NCBI GenBank assembly: GCA_900548115.1
Contig: URJL01000068.1
Coordinates: 1-6,848, forward strand
Direction of reading: 5' to 3'
Origin: an uncultured Eubacteriales bacterium
GTDB lineage: Bacteria > Bacillota > Clostridia > Oscillospirales > CAG-382
Length of the DNA: 6,848 bases
Part shown: positions 6,601-6,848 of the stretch, one piece after another
Layout of the letters: each line of letters opens with the position of its first letter
How positions within the stretch are numbered: position 1 is the first letter of the stretch
The notes under the pieces: model-generated
What the model saw: the letters and a program-made list of their open reading frames with translations, nothing else
What the model was told of the DNA's origin: nothing
The model's database searches: none
Program-made: the position numbers and the translations under genes

Positions 6601-6629
6601 GTCATGTCATGAAAATAACCGTCACCTAA
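3606..6629 (+). CDS. Secreted SLH-domain protein with C-terminal metallophosphoesterase
   Basis: The 1007-residue product starts with a signal peptide (R6 K7, hydrophobic 8-23, likely cut near A28-A31). A beta-rich region with 23-27-residue repeats spans about 178-302. SLH sequence follows at about 399-600: GYSDGTFRPNGNMTRAE (TRAE at 415-418), a complete unit with TRGE (481-484), a complete unit ending GYADGTFRPDGTVTRAE (TRAE at 562-565), and a first half starting FSDIADSW (586). A mostly helical linker leads to a calcineurin-like phosphoesterase at about 724-1007: D731-T-H733, G785-D786 with D789, GGHD at 815-818, H898 in FEHEP, and GHYH with H961/H963. SLH domains of this kind anchor proteins to pyruvylated wall polysaccharide, so the enzyme should act outside the cell on a phosphate or phosphodiester; the substrate is unknown. 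The Gly at 816 replaces the usual Asn of GNHD, a metal-site residue, so activity is uncertain. It appears monocistronic, with its own promoter and a hairpin downstream. Confidence 0.92.
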   Translation: MNQNIRKGAALFFSLLLAGSALLPETFAAAAEPVDIDGTKTAFVSSFGRISYGGKSYTAYKSFDEGYAALSDGGKLVFNGNVSFAGDTLGAGKALSIEGIGKTVTASAVTVEAETLSLSSDLVLSDLSLRLAENNRIVLDGHNFTADNFDAYFTIPDYTTGTKKYAPLPNLYSGDASGNYEISLSGGHYGTIAASSGKVSGNAALTISGAEIGTLYLGSLSGETVGEITLSLNDSKIDRLVIGAENGSMKGDVKLTIDGSTITELAVGAYGADSSFVGNVSVYAGNTSIEKLADAGEGKTEGGAVYFVTGGTQPAIDEKAHYDQILYLSGGKGEPTYDENGALAGVTCYDVYGCTAASLLLSDGTTLAPENGVFKLQKGLYIAEIKSGLDLRLRKDASFVSGYSDGTFRPNGNMTRAEAVTLLTRLIADYDAVKNGKFESEYTDLSPEAWYYNNISFFEKSGLLKNVTTDGGDANPNTPITRGEFVQLIYNINHLLPEEETYADFKKLCQNIYSNIANAKNYNEFSDVNYNNPHNNAIYFALANGYMVGYADGTFRPDGTVTRAEVVTVVNRYLGRIPHENETSAFSDIADSWAKTQIAAAVGKANEAYAESASLTALPDGKSFVDYVKELSSEKKPTALVTTMTNRLYKTASHVLIAKDISAEEKAVLSAALDELKTAGRTKGNPKVYNGSADDLDTYVYGNVGDVFIRETVIEGRKPGTDPVEIVQISDTHFNLVNEYDLSEANPAVMSTKIYRTWLANGASQPNAIRAMEYARYADQTVVTGDILDYLSYGCKELTIKNLFRKDTDIMACLGGHDVTRVMQGKVSDPSSYESRIDWLREFWPHDLYYSSKVVKDKVMCVALDNGVGKYFEEQATKLAADIEKARREGLVILIFEHEPLCTHNPEDHEIHPFLSYAADGLTNSFDNDCIGKDGTSGATLAVYNLIRNNADVVRGVFCGHYHGDYITHILGSYTDEAGNKVEKTIPQYVLTANAYGTGHVMKITVT
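4137..4511 (+). repeat. Five tandem beta-type protein repeats in the surface protein
   Basis: Within the coding sequence, five units begin at residues 178 (GNYEISLSGG), 201 (GNAALTISGA), 226 (GEITLSLNDS), 251 (GDVKLTIDGS) and 278 (GNVSVYAGNT). Each is 23-27 residues. The pattern is G-x-x-x-(L/V)-x-(I/L)-x-(G/D), then a short hydrophobic strand such as GTLYLGSL, DRLVIGA or TELAVGA. This looks like a solenoid or beta-helix of the type found in adhesins and cell-surface passenger domains. DNA-level identity between units is low, so these are old protein repeats and not recent duplications. Confidence 0.65.
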
Positions 6630-6722
6630 GCGCCTTGCGGCGCCGCAGCTGCCGCGAAAAGGGATTCCGACCACCGGAATCCCTTTTCACATTACCCATA
6701 TTATTCGACATAACGTCGAGCG
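6630..6722 (+). repeat. 3'-end intergenic element, copy behind the surface protein gene
   Basis: Starting at the base after the TAA, this reads GCGCC-GCGGCG, then CTGCCGCGAA, then a perfect 14-bp hairpin (6656-6669 with 6675-6688, loop ACCAC), then TTCACATTACCC and TCGACATAACGTCGA. The blocks align in order with the minus strand of 2239-2145, behind the ACT gene. The hairpin tips agree (GATTCCG/CGGAATC) while the lower stems differ yet stay paired: GTGAAGTGA there, GAAAAGG here. It may serve as the terminator of the surface protein gene, although no T-run follows the stem. Confidence 0.65.
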
Positions 6723-6726
6723 TACA

Positions 6727-6755
6727 AGAGCCTTCCTCTTTGAGAGGAAGGCTCT
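6727..6755. terminator. Perfect 13-bp hairpin
   Basis: AGAGCCTTCCTCT (6727-6739) is the exact reverse complement of 6743-6755, with loop TTG. It sits between two repeat copies of opposite orientation (6630-6722 and 6759-6848). There is no following T-run, so it may be a module of the repeat family and not a true terminator. Confidence 0.4.
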
Positions 6756-6758
6756 GCT

Positions 6759-6848
6759 GCGCATCGAAATTTTATGTCAACGGAATTCGTTATTGCGCAT
6801 TCGTCCACGCCTTCGGCGCGGGCGCACCTCATCCGGCACTTCGTGTCC
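6759..6848 (+). repeat. Dispersed repeat copy 6, cut by right edge
   Basis: GCGCATCGAAATTTTATGTC (6759-) continues AACGGAATTCGTTATTGCGC and then a hairpin CGCC (6808-6811) with GGCG (6815-6818). It matches copy 3 (1951 onward) base by base over the core, then skips the ATTTTGCC and CATCAC hairpins of copy 3 and resumes at CCGGCACTTCGTGTCC. Its orientation is opposite to the element at 6630-6722. No coding signal is seen in 6630-6848. Confidence 0.65.

Noticed and set aside
1..6848. Composite transposon bounded by the repeat copies
   Set aside because: The genes between are ordinary chromosomal ones, no transposase is present, and the copies are too many and too diverged to be matched ends.

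Overview
The window looks like a piece of chromosome from a Gram-positive, Clostridia-type bacterium (Bacillota), probably an uncultured gut lineage. Three things point there: a secreted protein carrying S-layer homology (SLH) domains, a short CarD-type regulator next to a tandem-ACT protein, and good AGGAGG-like ribosome sites before moderately GC-rich genes separated by AT-rich spacers. This placement is inference; there is no rRNA or other direct taxonomic marker.

Layout, left to right. Positions 1-234 hold no gene: a partial dispersed repeat runs off the left edge (1-50), followed by nested inverted repeats (74-126) and a terminator-like hairpin (201-235). On the minus strand, 235-1770 is a full-length YifB/ComM-type Mg-chelatase-like AAA+ ATPase. 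Positions 1771-2262 are a non-coding block packed with small hairpins and three repeat copies. Two minus-strand genes follow, transcribed carD first and then ACT: the tandem-ACT protein (2263-2649, apparently short at its C-terminus) and the CarD-family regulator (2682-3218). They are separated by 32 bases and probably form an operon. An AT-rich divergent spacer (3219-3605) carries a plausible plus-strand promoter. Then 3606-6629 encodes a 1007-residue secreted protein: signal peptide, repetitive beta-rich region, SLH region in a shifted register, linker, and C-terminal calcineurin-like metallophosphoesterase. Positions 6630-6848 are again hairpins and dispersed repeats.

The housekeeping genes show no obvious joint pathway with the surface phosphoesterase; the divergent spacer is the only link. 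The most notable signals are: (1) a shared, structured intergenic element of about 85-95 bases that starts at or just after the stop codons of two unrelated genes and has a third partial copy at the left edge in the same relation to an unseen gene; (2) a modular repeat family of hairpins with mostly three-base loops whose stem bases differ between copies while pairing is kept; (3) a Gly in place of the usual metal-site Asn (GGHD instead of GNHD) in the phosphoesterase; and (4) the shortened ACT protein next to the repeat block.
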